DNA of 64,000 nucleotides from the NCBI GenBank assembly GCA_036009625.1, contig DASYLJ010000193.1, positions 62,001 to 126,000 on the forward strand, read 5' to 3'. This document shows, piece by piece, positions 15,643 to 25,011 of the stretch; positions within the stretch are counted from its first letter, which is position 1, and every line of letters starts with the position of its first letter. Below the pieces are notes generated by a model, which saw nothing but the letters and a program-made list of their open reading frames with translations, was not told the DNA's origin and made no database searches. Origin of the DNA: DASYLJ01 sp036009625 (GTDB taxonomy: Bacteria > Desulfobacterota > Binatia > DP-6). Made by a program: the position numbers and the translations under genes.

Positions 15643-18600
15643 GTGACATCCTCCTCGGTCCTGTCCTGCCGGCTCCTCGCCATCGTCCGTCACATGCTGG
15701 CCGCCGTCGCAGCCCTCCTCGTCTGGTCGTCCGGCACCGCCGGCGCGCAGCCGATGGACCGGCTCACCATCGACTTCTTCTCCGGCCTGAGCCTGTCGGG
15801 CTTCACCAACTTCGCCCAGCCCGGCGAGACGTTCACCCTCGAGTTCTCGGGCAACATGCACGAGGTCCCGGATTCCGGCGTGGCCACGCTCACGGTCCCG
15901 AGCTACTTCGAGATCCTCAGCTGGCAGTGGCAGAACGGCAACGTCAACGACGTCCTCATCGAGGGCTCGCACGTCACCGTGATCATCGCTCCCGGCGGCG
16001 TCGCCGGCGGCAGCGCGGTGGACGAAGGACGGTTCGAGGTCTGGCTCCGGGTCAAGGTGGCGACGCTCGCCAACCTGCCCACGATCGCGCCCGAGATCTC
16101 GATCCCGATGGCCTTCAGCATGTCGGACGCGAACGGCGACTGGCAGCACGAGGACACGTTCACCGGCTTCATGTTGTACCAACGCCCGAGCCTGAGCTGC
16201 ACCGGGACGGCGGCCGCCGGGCAGGAGATCACCTGCCAGATCACGACGACGCAGTATCCGATCGCGCGGCCGCGAGCGCTCACGATCGGCCTTCCGGTCG
16301 CGCGCGCCACCGACATCGTCGAGGGTTCGGTCAACGCCGGCGGCGGGACCGTCGGGACGAACTCGGTCACGTGGGACGGCGTCGCGAGCACGCCGAGCCA
16401 GGTCACGGTGAGCTATCGCCTGCGCGTCCGGCCGAAGGAGCAGTGGCCGTCGGACCTGACCGAGATACGTGTCCCGGGGGCGTTCTACCGCTTCGCCGCG
16501 CAGTCCGACTACACCGGCAACAAGAACGATGGCACCAAGCATCGCCGCAGCTACCTCACCAGCACGAACGAGGTGGTCTTTCCGCTGCCCGGTGCCGGGG
16601 TCGCCGTCAACGTGACGGGTGACGACAGCAATCATCCACTGAGCCTCGCCGCCGACGTATGCGACGTCGACCGCAACACGGCCGGGGCACAATGTACGCT
16701 GCGTGCGGCGATCGAGCTGGCCAACGCGCGGGGCGGCGACGAGATCACCTTCGAGATTCCGGGTGCTGCGACGCCGACCATCCACGTGCAGACCGCGTTC
16801 TCCTCGTTGCCCGCGCTCACCGAGGCCATCCACATCTACGGCGACACTCAGCCGGGCGCTGGCCAGGTGATCCTCGATGGCCTCGGCACAGCCGTGACCG
16901 GCCTGCGGATCGACGGGGATGGCTCCACGATCACCGGCCTACGGATCACCAACTTCGCGGGCAACGGCATGGTCGTGACCGCGAGCGACGTCGAGCTGCT
17001 GCACAACGTCGTCACCGGCAACGGCCTGCATGGCGTGCGGGTGGAGGGGACCGTCGCCGGCGTCTCCATCCGAGAGAACGTCCTCTTCGACAACGGTGGG
17101 CTCGGCATCGACCTGGCCGGGAACGACGATCGCACCGACGGCGTGACGCCGAACGATCCCGACGACGCCGACGGCGGCCCGAACGGCCTGATGAACTTTC
17201 CCGTCGGCGTCATCGCCGTCGATCGCGGCGACGGCACGACGATCACCGGCGTCGTGCCGGGCTGGGAGGACGGCGGCATCACGGTGGACGTCTACGCGAC
17301 CGATACCGTCGACCCGAGCGGGCACGGGGAAGCGAAGCGGTTCCTCGGCGCCGTCCTCACTGCCGAGGGTGGTGGGTTTCGACTCGACCTGGACGAGCAC
17401 GTCAGCGAGCCGTTCGTCACCGCGACGGCGAACGCGCCGGACGGCTCGACCTCGGAGCTCTCGGCCGTCTGCGGCGATCCCGACGGTGACGGTCGCACCG
17501 ACAGCGACGGCGACGGGCTCTGCGACGACTGGGAGATCGACGGCATCGACTACGACGGCGACGGCACGTTCGACCTGCTGCTGCCGAACCCGCCCTACCG
17601 TGCCGATCCGACGCGCAAGGACCTCTACGTCGAGATCGACTGGATGGACTGCTCGCTCACCACGTGTCTCGCAGGCGACGTGCCGCACCAGCCCGACGTC
17701 GACGCGCTCCAGGACGTCGTCAATGCGTTCGCGGCGGCGCCCGTGGACGGCGGCAAGGGCGTCGCGCTCCATCTGCTCGGCAGCAACGGCGTGATCGACG
17801 AGCCCTTCCCCGAGGCACCGCTCCTGGACTTCTACGCAGGGCCTGGCGTCCGCGACGACTTCGACGACATCAAGCTCGGCAATCCACGAAACGCGTGCGG
17901 CACCAACAACACGGACGGACACTTCGGCACGCCGGCAGACCGTCAGTCGCCGAACTGTCCGAACATCCTCGGCGCCAAGGGGTTGGTCTTCCGCTACGCG
18001 CTCTGGGGTCATGCCGTCGCGGGGCTGCCCCGCGTGCTGGGCATCGCCGAGATCGGCGACGTCGACGAGGCGGGCACGTTCGACGGCGCCGGGAACGATC
18101 TGCTGATCGCGCTCGGAAGCTGGGAACCCGACGAACCGATTCTCGGCGGCCGCCGCGGCATCGAGGCCGGCGTGTTCATGCACGAGCTCGGGCACACCCT
18201 CGGGCTGCGGCACGGCGGGGACGCGTCGAGTCCCAACTGCCGGCCGAACTACCTGAGCGTGATGAGCTACTCGCTGACGCTCGAGGACATGGACCCCACG
18301 CGTCCGCTCGACTACTCGCGGCAGCGTCTCCCGACGTTGAACGAGCTGGCGCTCGACGAAACGCACGGTGTCCACGGCCCCGCGGATCGCAACGTCGTGT
18401 ACTCCGCGCTGCTCGCGCCGAGCTCGGACGACACGGCCTACCACGTCGGCCCGGCGAGCGGCCCGATCGATTGGGATCGGACGCCACCGGCGACGTCCAC
18501 CGGCGTCATGCAGGACGTCAACCACGCGGGATGCAACGAGCCCGAAGAGCTGTCGTCCATGACCGGATTCGAAGATTGGTCGCACCTCGTGTACGGGTTC

Positions 18601-19611
18601 CGCAGCTCGACCGACTACCTGTTCGCAACGCGAACGCCGCCGGTCACGCCGATCGTCGAGCCCACGATCGATGAGGTGCTCGAGCGCGCCGCGCGCATCG
18701 ACACCGACGGCGACGGAATCTCCAACGCTTCAGATCGCTGCCCCACCGTGCCCGACCCGGCACAGCTCGACACGAATGGCGACGGCGTGGGCGACGCCTG
18801 CACGCCGAACAGCCACGCCGATCTGCGCGCGGTCATCGTCCCCGACCTCGGCGAAGCGGCGCCGGGCACCGCGGTCGCCCTGACGGTGACGGTCACGAAC
18901 GACGGCCCCGACACGGCGCCCGCGGTGTCGATGGCCAGCGCCGTGCCCTCGGGCCTGACGCTGATCTCCGCGCAGCCGAGCCAGGGCAGCTGCACCGGCT
19001 CTCCCGTGGTGTCGTGCGCGCTCGGCGCGCTCGTCGCGGAGCAGAGCGTCGTCATCGTCCTCGCGACACAGGCCGCGACACCGGGACCCGTGAGTATCAC
19101 CGCGCACGCGCGCTCCACCGCCATCACGAGCGGCGATCCGAATCCGTCCGACAATTGGAGCACCACCGACGTCGCCGTGACCGACGCCACGACGACGACC
19201 ACCACGATCACGCCACCGGCGAGCACCAGCACGACCACCCCCATCGGCTCGACCACGACCACGACCCTGCCGAGCGAGCCGGAATGTCGCGCCGAAGCCA
19301 GCATCACGTCGCTCGACTGCCGTCTTGCCATCGCGATCCGCGACGTCACCGCCGCGCCGCCGTTCGGCAAGAAGCAGCAAGCGCTCGCCAAGCGACTCAC
19401 CAGCGCGCAGACGCTCGTCCGTCGCGCCTCATCGGCGACGAAGGCGAAGAAGGCGAAGGTGGCTCTCAAGTCGGCCCGAAAGCAGATGCTCGCGGCCAAG
19501 AAGATGCTCGGCGGGAAGACGGTACCGGTGTCGGTCCGGACCAGCATCCTCGACGTGCTGACCGCGATGATCGCCGACGCGGCGCGGGTGCCTGCGGTGC
19601 CCTCGGCCTGA
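15643..19611 (+). CDS. Giant secreted metzincin-type multidomain protein
   Basis: About 1322 residues. A signal peptide (LAAVAALLVWSSGTAGAQ) is followed by a beta-rich region. A CSLREA-like motif (CTLRAAIELAN, about 350) leads into a right-handed beta-helix (about 400-530). Asp-rich calcium-type repeats (DPDGDGRTDSDGDG, about 611) come next. The metalloprotease core has the zinc site HELGHTLGLRH from His847 and a Met-turn at Met874 (SVMSYS). A thrombospondin type 3-like repeat (about 1020-1050), a DUF11-like domain (about 1056-1176), a Thr-rich linker and a Lys-rich helical C-terminal domain with two Cys follow. The GTG at 15643 has an AGG upstream; TTG 15622 and ATG 15694 are alternatives. 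It is likely an extracellular calcium-stabilised protease or adhesin. Confidence 0.9.
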   Translation: MTSSSVLSCRLLAIVRHMLAAVAALLVWSSGTAGAQPMDRLTIDFFSGLSLSGFTNFAQPGETFTLEFSGNMHEVPDSGVATLTVPSYFEILSWQWQNGNVNDVLIEGSHVTVIIAPGGVAGGSAVDEGRFEVWLRVKVATLANLPTIAPEISIPMAFSMSDANGDWQHEDTFTGFMLYQRPSLSCTGTAAAGQEITCQITTTQYPIARPRALTIGLPVARATDIVEGSVNAGGGTVGTNSVTWDGVASTPSQVTVSYRLRVRPKEQWPSDLTEIRVPGAFYRFAAQSDYTGNKNDGTKHRRSYLTSTNEVVFPLPGAGVAVNVTGDDSNHPLSLAADVCDVDRNTAGAQCTLRAAIELANARGGDEITFEIPGAATPTIHVQTAFSSLPALTEAIHIYGDTQPGAGQVILDGLGTAVTGLRIDGDGSTITGLRITNFAGNGMVVTASDVELLHNVVTGNGLHGVRVEGTVAGVSIRENVLFDNGGLGIDLAGNDDRTDGVTPNDPDDADGGPNGLMNFPVGVIAVDRGDGTTITGVVPGWEDGGITVDVYATDTVDPSGHGEAKRFLGAVLTAEGGGFRLDLDEHVSEPFVTATANAPDGSTSELSAVCGDPDGDGRTDSDGDGLCDDWEIDGIDYDGDGTFDLLLPNPPYRADPTRKDLYVEIDWMDCSLTTCLAGDVPHQPDVDALQDVVNAFAAAPVDGGKGVALHLLGSNGVIDEPFPEAPLLDFYAGPGVRDDFDDIKLGNPRNACGTNNTDGHFGTPADRQSPNCPNILGAKGLVFRYALWGHAVAGLPRVLGIAEIGDVDEAGTFDGAGNDLLIALGSWEPDEPILGGRRGIEAGVFMHELGHTLGLRHGGDASSPNCRPNYLSVMSYSLTLEDMDPTRPLDYSRQRLPTLNELALDETHGVHGPADRNVVYSALLAPSSDDTAYHVGPASGPIDWDRTPPATSTGVMQDVNHAGCNEPEELSSMTGFEDWSHLVYGFRSSTDYLFATRTPPVTPIVEPTIDEVLERAARIDTDGDGISNASDRCPTVPDPAQLDTNGDGVGDACTPNSHADLRAVIVPDLGEAAPGTAVALTVTVTNDGPDTAPAVSMASAVPSGLTLISAQPSQGSCTGSPVVSCALGALVAEQSVVIVLATQAATPGPVSITAHARSTAITSGDPNPSDNWSTTDVAVTDATTTTTTITPPASTSTTTPIGSTTTTTLPSEPECRAEASITSLDCRLAIAIRDVTAAPPFGKKQQALAKRLTSAQTLVRRASSATKAKKAKVALKSARKQMLAAKKMLGGKTVPVSVRTSILDVLTAMIADAARVPAVPSA

Positions 19612-19649
19612 CGTCAGGCGTCTACTCCAGCGCGTGCGCCACCGGCACC

Positions 19650-20432
19650 TCACGCATGCGCAAAGTAGCGCGACGCGAAGCGCTCGAGGTACGCGACGAG
19701 ATTCGCACGCGCCAACGCCGCGTCCTTCACGGGACTCGCGATCGGCACGTTCATGATGTTGGCGAGCAGACCGTACGCGATCGCGTCGATTTCGGTCGCG
19801 GTCTCGCCCATCAGGTACGGCGTGTCGCCGAGGACGTCGGCGATGGCGGCGACGTCACGCCTCCCGATGGCGTGGATCTCGTCCTTCGCATGCCGACCGA
19901 TCCCGTGGCCCTGGAGTTGGCGCCGCACGCCACGCCGAGCCACCACACCGACGAGCGGACGAACCGGCGCCGGTATGCTCCCGAGGACGACGCCGCGAAA
20001 GTGTTGCCAGTTCTCGTCGACGATCCACCGATCGTAGACCATCGCCCAGTAGAGGTTCTCCTCGATGAGCCGGCGCAGCGAGAGCGCAACCCCCCGCTCC
20101 GCGGACGAGAGACTCGCGTTCGGATCGCAGCCGAATCGCCGTTCGAGGTACTCGATGATGAACCCCGAGTCGCCGATCTTCTGCCCTTCGTGCTCAAGCC
20201 ACGGGAGCTTTCCCTTCGGACCCCCGAAGGGCGTCGCGTCGACGACCGTCTGGAATGGGATGTCGACGATGCGGAGATACGCGTCGATCTTGAGGCAGAA
20301 CGGGCTGATCGACGGCAGGCCCCAGCCGCCGGGGAGCTGGTGCACGACGAGGGTCGCCACGTCCGCTACCGCTTCTCGCCCGGGCGACGAGCGGGAGAGC
20401 ACGGGTCCCGCATCGTGCGCGACCGTCGGCAT
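19650..20432 (-). CDS. Glutathione S-transferase family (Fax/metaxin-like) protein
   Basis: The 260-residue product has a thioredoxin-like N-terminal half with SPFCLKIDAYLR (potential active-site Ser-Pro-x-Cys), KGKLPWLEHEGQKIGDSGFIIEYLE, and an all-helical C-terminal half ending PYLMGETATEIDAIAYGLLANI. This order is that of failed-axon-connection/metaxin-like GSTs. The first 25 residues do not resemble the family, so a GTG start about 24 codons downstream is possible. It is convergent to the giant metzincin gene, 38 bp away. Confidence 0.88.
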   Translation of the reverse strand: MPTVAHDAGPVLSRSSPGREAVADVATLVVHQLPGGWGLPSISPFCLKIDAYLRIVDIPFQTVVDATPFGGPKGKLPWLEHEGQKIGDSGFIIEYLERRFGCDPNASLSSAERGVALSLRRLIEENLYWAMVYDRWIVDENWQHFRGVVLGSIPAPVRPLVGVVARRGVRRQLQGHGIGRHAKDEIHAIGRRDVAAIADVLGDTPYLMGETATEIDAIAYGLLANIMNVPIASPVKDAALARANLVAYLERFASRYFAHA

Positions 20433-20501
20433 GCGCCGTCACGCGATGGATTCGAATCGCTCATTCCGGAGAGCAATAGCTGGCACGTGGCACTCGATCC
20501 A

Positions 20502-20690
20502 TCACGACGTCGAGAACTTGCCGAGGCCGATGTTCAGCTTCTTCACGCCGGCGCCGACACAGGCGAGCCCGACGGTTCCGATGTCCTGGCTGGAGATCAA
20601 CGTGAGGAACGGCTGCGTGAGAAGCCACCGCTCTCGATCCGCTTTCTGTTTCCTCGCCAGACAGCCGGACCTCGCACCGTCGGAGGTCAC
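20502..20690 (-). pseudogene. Possible C-terminal gene remnant
   Basis: This is the only content noted in the gap between the GST gene and the alcohol dehydrogenase. The minus-strand frame starting at GTG 20690 encodes 62 residues ending TVGLACVGAGVKKLNIGLGKFSTS. Its last ~33 codons have almost exclusively G or C in third position, as real genes here do, while the first half does not. That pattern suggests the 3' end of a decayed gene whose 5' part is lost. I do not recognise the family. Confidence 0.3.
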
Positions 20691-20750
20691 GCTTGTACTG
20701 TCGTTCGCCACGGACGTATGCCAGCGACTTCGACGAAAGGAGCGTGACCC

Positions 20751-21830
20751 ATGCGTGCCGTCGTGATGCGAAACAGCGCCCTCGTGGTGGACACGGTCCC
20801 TGATCCCGAGCCGCAGCCTGGCGACGTACTGGTGCGGACCATCGCGTGCGGCATCTGCGGCTCCGACCTGCACGCCCTGCAGCACGGCGCGGCGCTGGTC
20901 GCCGCGCAGCGCGACATGGGGGCGACGAACGTCATGGACCTCGGCCGCGACGTGATCATGGGCCACGAGTTCGCCGGTGAGATTCTCGACTACGGCCCCG
21001 GCACCATGCGCTCGTGGCCGGTCGGGACGCCGGTCTGCAGCGTGCCGATGGTGCTCCGGCCCACCTCCATGGAGGCGTTGGGGTTCTCGAACGAGCTCCC
21101 CGGCGGTTACGGCGAGCGCATGGTCCTGTCGGGCGCACTCCTCCTGCCCATTCCCAACGGTCTGCCGCCCGAGCTCGCGGCGCTCACCGAGCCCATGGCG
21201 GTCGGGCTGCATGCGGTCGGACTCGCGCACCTCGCGCCACACGACGTACCGCTCGTGATCGGCTGCGGTCCCGTCGGGCTCGCGGTGATCGCTGCTCTCA
21301 AGCTGCGAGGCGCGGCGCCGATCGTCGCCGCCGATTTCTCTCCCGCCCGCCGCGCGCTCGCGGTCCGCATGGGTGCCGACGTCGTCGTCGATCCGGCGGC
21401 GCAATCGCCGTACGCGAGCTGGCGCGAGGTCGCGGTCGCCACGTCGGCCGATCAGGCCACGCCACCGAGTTTCCTCCTGCCGAGCGACGTGCCGCTGCGG
21501 CCGGCGGTCGTGTTCGAGTGCGTCGGCGTGCCGGGCGTGGTCGACGCGATCGTCGCGGGGGTGCCGCCCCATGCTCGCGTCGTCGTGGTCGGGGTCTGCA
21601 TGGAGCGGGACGCGTTCCGTCCGCTCTTCGCGCTCGTCAAGGAGATCACTCTGCGCTTCGCGTTCTACTACTCGCCCGAGGAGTACGCCGAGACGTTGGC
21701 CGCCCTCGGGGACGGTCGCATCGACGTCGCGCCGCTCGTGACCGGCCGCGTCGGACTCGACGAGGTTCCGGAGGCGTTTCACACCCTCGCCACGCCCGCC
21801 CAGCACGCCAAGATACTGGTGCGGCCCTAG
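20751..21830 (+). CDS. Zinc-dependent alcohol dehydrogenase (MDR family)
   Basis: The 359-residue medium-chain dehydrogenase has catalytic zinc ligands Cys36 (GICGSDLHAL), His72 and Glu73 (MGHEFAG). The NAD(P) Rossmann motif is PLVIGCGPVGLAVIAALK (about 167-184), and the C-terminal AFHTLATPAQHAKILVRP is typical. The four-cysteine structural zinc loop of most alcohol dehydrogenases is missing (VGTPVCSVPMVLRPTSM in its place), so it likely binds one zinc. An AAAGGAG site precedes the ATG. The substrate is unknown. Confidence 0.93.
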   Translation: MRAVVMRNSALVVDTVPDPEPQPGDVLVRTIACGICGSDLHALQHGAALVAAQRDMGATNVMDLGRDVIMGHEFAGEILDYGPGTMRSWPVGTPVCSVPMVLRPTSMEALGFSNELPGGYGERMVLSGALLLPIPNGLPPELAALTEPMAVGLHAVGLAHLAPHDVPLVIGCGPVGLAVIAALKLRGAAPIVAADFSPARRALAVRMGADVVVDPAAQSPYASWREVAVATSADQATPPSFLLPSDVPLRPAVVFECVGVPGVVDAIVAGVPPHARVVVVGVCMERDAFRPLFALVKEITLRFAFYYSPEEYAETLAALGDGRIDVAPLVTGRVGLDEVPEAFHTLATPAQHAKILVRP

Positions 21831-21904
21831 TCGTCGCGAGTGACGGTTTTCTGGCTTTCGAGCACCTCCTCAACTCGGGACCCAAGACCGCCGAAACTCC
21901 GTTC

Positions 21905-22513
21905 ATGCGTCCAGGCTCTCTGTTGGCGATGGCGTTCGCGACCGTTGTCGGCCTCACGGCCCTTCCAGCTCGCGCGACCGACACCGGTCTGCCGGTCACC
22001 CGCCTCGCCGGGAAGGCCTTCACCTTCGAGTACCCGCAGGCATGGCGGTTGTGGAACGACGAGGCGACGTCGGGCGCGGTGTCGGTGTCGCTCAAGCGAC
22101 CCGTGCCGTGCGCGGGAGAGGTCGTCACGATAGTCGACCTGACGATCCGCACGGCCGAGGAGCCCCCCGACACGCCGACGACCTCCGCCGACTTGAAGGA
22201 CCTGCTCGACTTCGAGCTGTCGGCAGTGGACATGATCGAGAAGGAGACTGCGACCACGCAGCTCGGCAAGGTCAGCGGTCGAGGCGTCCAGATCACCGGC
22301 ACGGTGGATGGTGGCAAGGCGCAGATGCGTCTGGTGTCGTTCTTCCACGACCTGGGCCTGGCGGGCGATGTGATGAACCCCACAGCGCGCCGCGCCTTCC
22401 GCGTGACGGGGCTGTGGATGACCGCCTGCGACGGCAAGCCCGTCATGTCGGCCGAGGAATCGAACGCGCTCGAGCACTTCCTGGGCAGCATCGCGCTGGC
22501 AGACGGCCGCTGA
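21905..22513 (+). CDS. Secreted hypothetical protein
   Basis: The 202-residue product begins with a signal peptide (MRPGSLLAMAFATVVGLTALPARA). The rest is a beta-rich fold opening AGKAFTFEYPQAWRLW, reminiscent of PsbP/DUF1795-like lipid- or stress-linked periplasmic proteins, and has two Cys. The protein at 37001-37540 has a similar size and an opening of the same style (HLRYEVPTTWVRV), so the two may be distant relatives. It lies between the alcohol dehydrogenase and the Ntn-hydrolase gene on the same strand. Confidence 0.75.
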   Translation: MRPGSLLAMAFATVVGLTALPARATDTGLPVTRLAGKAFTFEYPQAWRLWNDEATSGAVSVSLKRPVPCAGEVVTIVDLTIRTAEEPPDTPTTSADLKDLLDFELSAVDMIEKETATTQLGKVSGRGVQITGTVDGGKAQMRLVSFFHDLGLAGDVMNPTARRAFRVTGLWMTACDGKPVMSAEESNALEHFLGSIALADGR

Positions 22514-22564
22514 GGCGATCGCGACTTCCACCCGCCGGCACGTGACGAACACGGAGGAGACCCG

Positions 22565-23599
22565 ATGCGCCACCCCCGCCTGATCGCCGCCGCGGCCCTC
22601 GCCCTGCTCCCCACACTCGCCTATCCCTGCACGCGCTTCCTCTGGAACACCAACGCCCTCGGCATCTACGTCGGCCGCACGATGGACTGGCCCGAGTCCA
22701 CCGAGCCGATCATCACGGTCTTTCCGCGCGGCATGAAGCGCAACGGCGGCACGCTGGGCGACGAGGTCGTCGTCCCCGACAACCCGGCGAAATGGACGTC
22801 GAAGTACGGCAGCATCGTCACGACGGTCTACGGCATCGGCGCCGCCGACGGCTTCAACGAGAAGGGCCTCGGCTTCCACATGCTCTACCTGACCGCCACC
22901 GACGTCGGCCCGCGCGACACGGCGAAGCCCGGTCTGCACGCCGGGCTCTGGGGACAGTACGCCGCCGACAACGCCGCGACGGTCACCGAGGCGCTCGCCG
23001 TCCTCGAACGGGTGCAGGTCGTGATGGCCGAGGCCCGCGGACGCAAGGCGACCGTGCATCTCGCGTTGGAGGACGCGGCCGGCGACTCGGCGATCGTCGA
23101 GTACATCGACGGCAAGGCGGTGATCCATCACGGCCGGCAGTACACGATCATGACCAACGATCCGTCGTACGATCAGCAGCTCGCGCTGCTGAAGCAGCAG
23201 GACTTCGCGAAGCCGAGCAGCGACATGCCGCTGCCCGGGAACGTCAATCCGCGCGACCGGTTCCAGCGCGCCGCCTACTACGCCGCGCTGCTGCCCGAAC
23301 CCGCCGACGACCGCCAGGCGATCGCCAGCGTCTTCGCCATCGCGCGCAACGTCTCGGTGCCGTTCGGCGCGCCCTACCGCGGCTTCGGCATCTACGACAC
23401 CGAGTACCGCACCGTCATGGACCTGACGACGCTCCGCTATTTCTTCGAGCTCACGACGAGCCCGAACGTCATCTGGATCGACTTGACGAAGCTCCCACTC
23501 GCTCCGGGCAATCGGGTGCGCACACTCGATCCGGACGACATCGCCCTTTCCGGCGACGTGACCGCCAAGCTTCGCCGCAGCCGGATCGAGCCGTTCTAG
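22565..23599 (+). CDS. Linear amide C-N hydrolase (choloylglycine hydrolase family)
   Basis: The 344-residue Ntn-hydrolase has a signal sequence ending at Pro21, so cleavage or autoprocessing would expose the nucleophile Cys22 (YPCTRFLWNTN). Family residues Arg38 and Asp41 (GRTMDWPE), an Asn in IMTNDPSYDQQL and a late Arg are present. Members hydrolyse bile-salt, penicillin V or N-acyl-homoserine lactone amides. In this non-gut context, acyl-homoserine lactone or lipopeptide cleavage is plausible but unproven. A GGAGGAGA ribosome-binding site precedes the ATG. Confidence 0.93.
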   Translation: MRHPRLIAAAALALLPTLAYPCTRFLWNTNALGIYVGRTMDWPESTEPIITVFPRGMKRNGGTLGDEVVVPDNPAKWTSKYGSIVTTVYGIGAADGFNEKGLGFHMLYLTATDVGPRDTAKPGLHAGLWGQYAADNAATVTEALAVLERVQVVMAEARGRKATVHLALEDAAGDSAIVEYIDGKAVIHHGRQYTIMTNDPSYDQQLALLKQQDFAKPSSDMPLPGNVNPRDRFQRAAYYAALLPEPADDRQAIASVFAIARNVSVPFGAPYRGFGIYDTEYRTVMDLTTLRYFFELTTSPNVIWIDLTKLPLAPGNRVRTLDPDDIALSGDVTAKLRRSRIEPF

Positions 23600-23708
23600 C
23601 GACGCTCACGCCGACGGTGAGCAGGTGATCGTGACTCCAGGTTCGACGAGTCTTACGTGCCGAGCGACCTGGGTTGAACTTCGTGTCATTTTCCTACAGC
23701 GGCGCTAG

Positions 23709-24695
23709 CTAGCGGGCACACCGGAAGCCGACGTAAAGGCTCGCGGACGCCAGGGTGTTGCCGGCGATCGCCGCGAAGATCCCGGCGCTAGCGCCGTCGT
23801 TCCAAAAGCCGCCGCGATACAACGCGCCCGGAATCCGGTTGACGGCGATACCGCTGCCATTCCCCGCGAAGCAACTGACGTCGCCTCCGGCAAGGCCGGT
23901 CTGGCTCGTCCAGTCGGTGCAGCCCGCGTTTGCCAGGTCTTCCCAGTCCGCGACGAGCTCGTTGACGTTCCCTACCATGTCGAAGGTTCCCCAGCTCGAC
24001 ACGCACGCGGACCGCGAGCCCGTGCTCGACGGACTCCCCGTCACGCTGACGATGTTGCAGAGCGTCGCGCCGTCGTCGACACCCGAATCCGGCGTGCCGG
24101 CCGCCGCCCGCTGCCACTCCTGGTTGGTGGCGAGCCGTTTGTTCGAGAGTGCGCACGCCTGCTCGGCCTGGAACCACGTGACGCACGCGCTCGGGAGCAC
24201 GCCGACGATCGAGACGGCGTAGATCGGCTCGGTCCAGTTGCCGCTCGCCGGGAAGGTGGCCGGAATGGCCGCGTGGCCGAACGAGACGTCGGTGCACCCC
24301 ACCTGCGTTGCTCCGGTGGCGGTCAGGTCGCTCTGCGTCACCGTCCCATTGCGGACGGCGGTGAGCACCGCCGCCGCTGCCGCGGGCACCTGCCAGAGGC
24401 TGCTCTCGAACCGGTCGATGCACGCCGTGCCCACCAGAACCGCGTCGGGCGGGCACGTGGTGAGCGGGCCGACGCCGGGAGTCCCTTGCGGACCTTGGCT
24501 ACCCTGAATCCCCTGGGAACCGGGGGGCCCCTGGAGACCAAGCGCGACCGGGTCGGCCACCCTCTCCTTTCGCTTGCACGCCTCACGCACGACGAGCACT
24601 CCGGTGCGCTTTTGGCAGAGCACGGCCTCGGCCATGACCGGGGCGGCGAGCGTGGCACCCGCCGCAATCGACGCGATCAGATTTTGCAGGTTCAT
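23709..24695 (-). CDS. Secreted collagen-like / FGE-fold fusion protein
   Basis: The 328-residue product has a signal peptide (to about residue 23), a short Cys-x(12)-Cys motif, then eight Gly-X-Y triplets at residues 53-76 (GLQ, GPP, GSQ and so on). A formylglycine-generating-enzyme-like domain follows: CIDRFESSLW, NQEWQRAAAGTPDSG, DMVGNVNELVADW, LYRGGFWNDG and the closing GFRCAR. The active-site Cys pair of true FGE is not seen, so it is probably a C-type-lectin-like binding module. The triplets may trimerise it. It is monocistronic. Confidence 0.88.
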   Translation of the reverse strand: MNLQNLIASIAAGATLAAPVMAEAVLCQKRTGVLVVREACKRKERVADPVALGLQGPPGSQGIQGSQGPQGTPGVGPLTTCPPDAVLVGTACIDRFESSLWQVPAAAAAVLTAVRNGTVTQSDLTATGATQVGCTDVSFGHAAIPATFPASGNWTEPIYAVSIVGVLPSACVTWFQAEQACALSNKRLATNQEWQRAAAGTPDSGVDDGATLCNIVSVTGSPSSTGSRSACVSSWGTFDMVGNVNELVADWEDLANAGCTDWTSQTGLAGGDVSCFAGNGSGIAVNRIPGALYRGGFWNDGASAGIFAAIAGNTLASASLYVGFRCAR

Positions 24696-25011
24696 GCATC
24701 CTCCTGGACGCGCGCTGAGCGAGCCGTCAATCGACGGCCGCCACGTCTACGTCGGCCGCGTCGGCGTCTCGCACGGTTGGGGCTCGGCGTCCACCGCGTC
24801 GAGCACGCCAGCACGATGGCGTTTTGACACGCGCGCTTCCGGCACAGGGCGCGTTGTGGTTCAGCACCGCGAACGCGACCGTCCCCCACTTGCGCGAAGG
24901 CAGGAGTGGGATCGGGGCCGAAGTGGGCAGCGTTGCGGTCGGGCTTCGTCGCCGGGGCCGTGCTCACACGACGACGACGTGCATGGGGGCTCCGTGAGCT
25001 CCCAGCCTTGC
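24696..25011. other. Intergenic stretch without a recognised gene
   Basis: This 316-bp stretch between the collagen-like gene's start and the PaaK-like gene's stop (both minus) must hold the promoter of the collagen-like gene at its left end. No open frame here shows a recognisable protein or consistent third-position bias. I see no convincing terminator or repeat. Confidence 0.4.

Noticed and set aside
16939..18585. A 548-residue minus-strand open frame inside the metzincin gene
   Set aside because: It is a shadow of the GC-rich coding frame; no motif, while the plus frame carries the zinc site and Met-turn.
19190..19275. Short ACGACC-type tandem repeats resembling a microsatellite or array
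   Set aside because: They encode the Thr-rich linker of the metzincin-type protein in frame and have no spacer structure, so not a CRISPR or regulatory repeat.
23604..23622. GCTCAC/GTGAGC hairpin after the Ntn-hydrolase gene
   Set aside because: Only six paired bases with no T-run; too weak to call a terminator.
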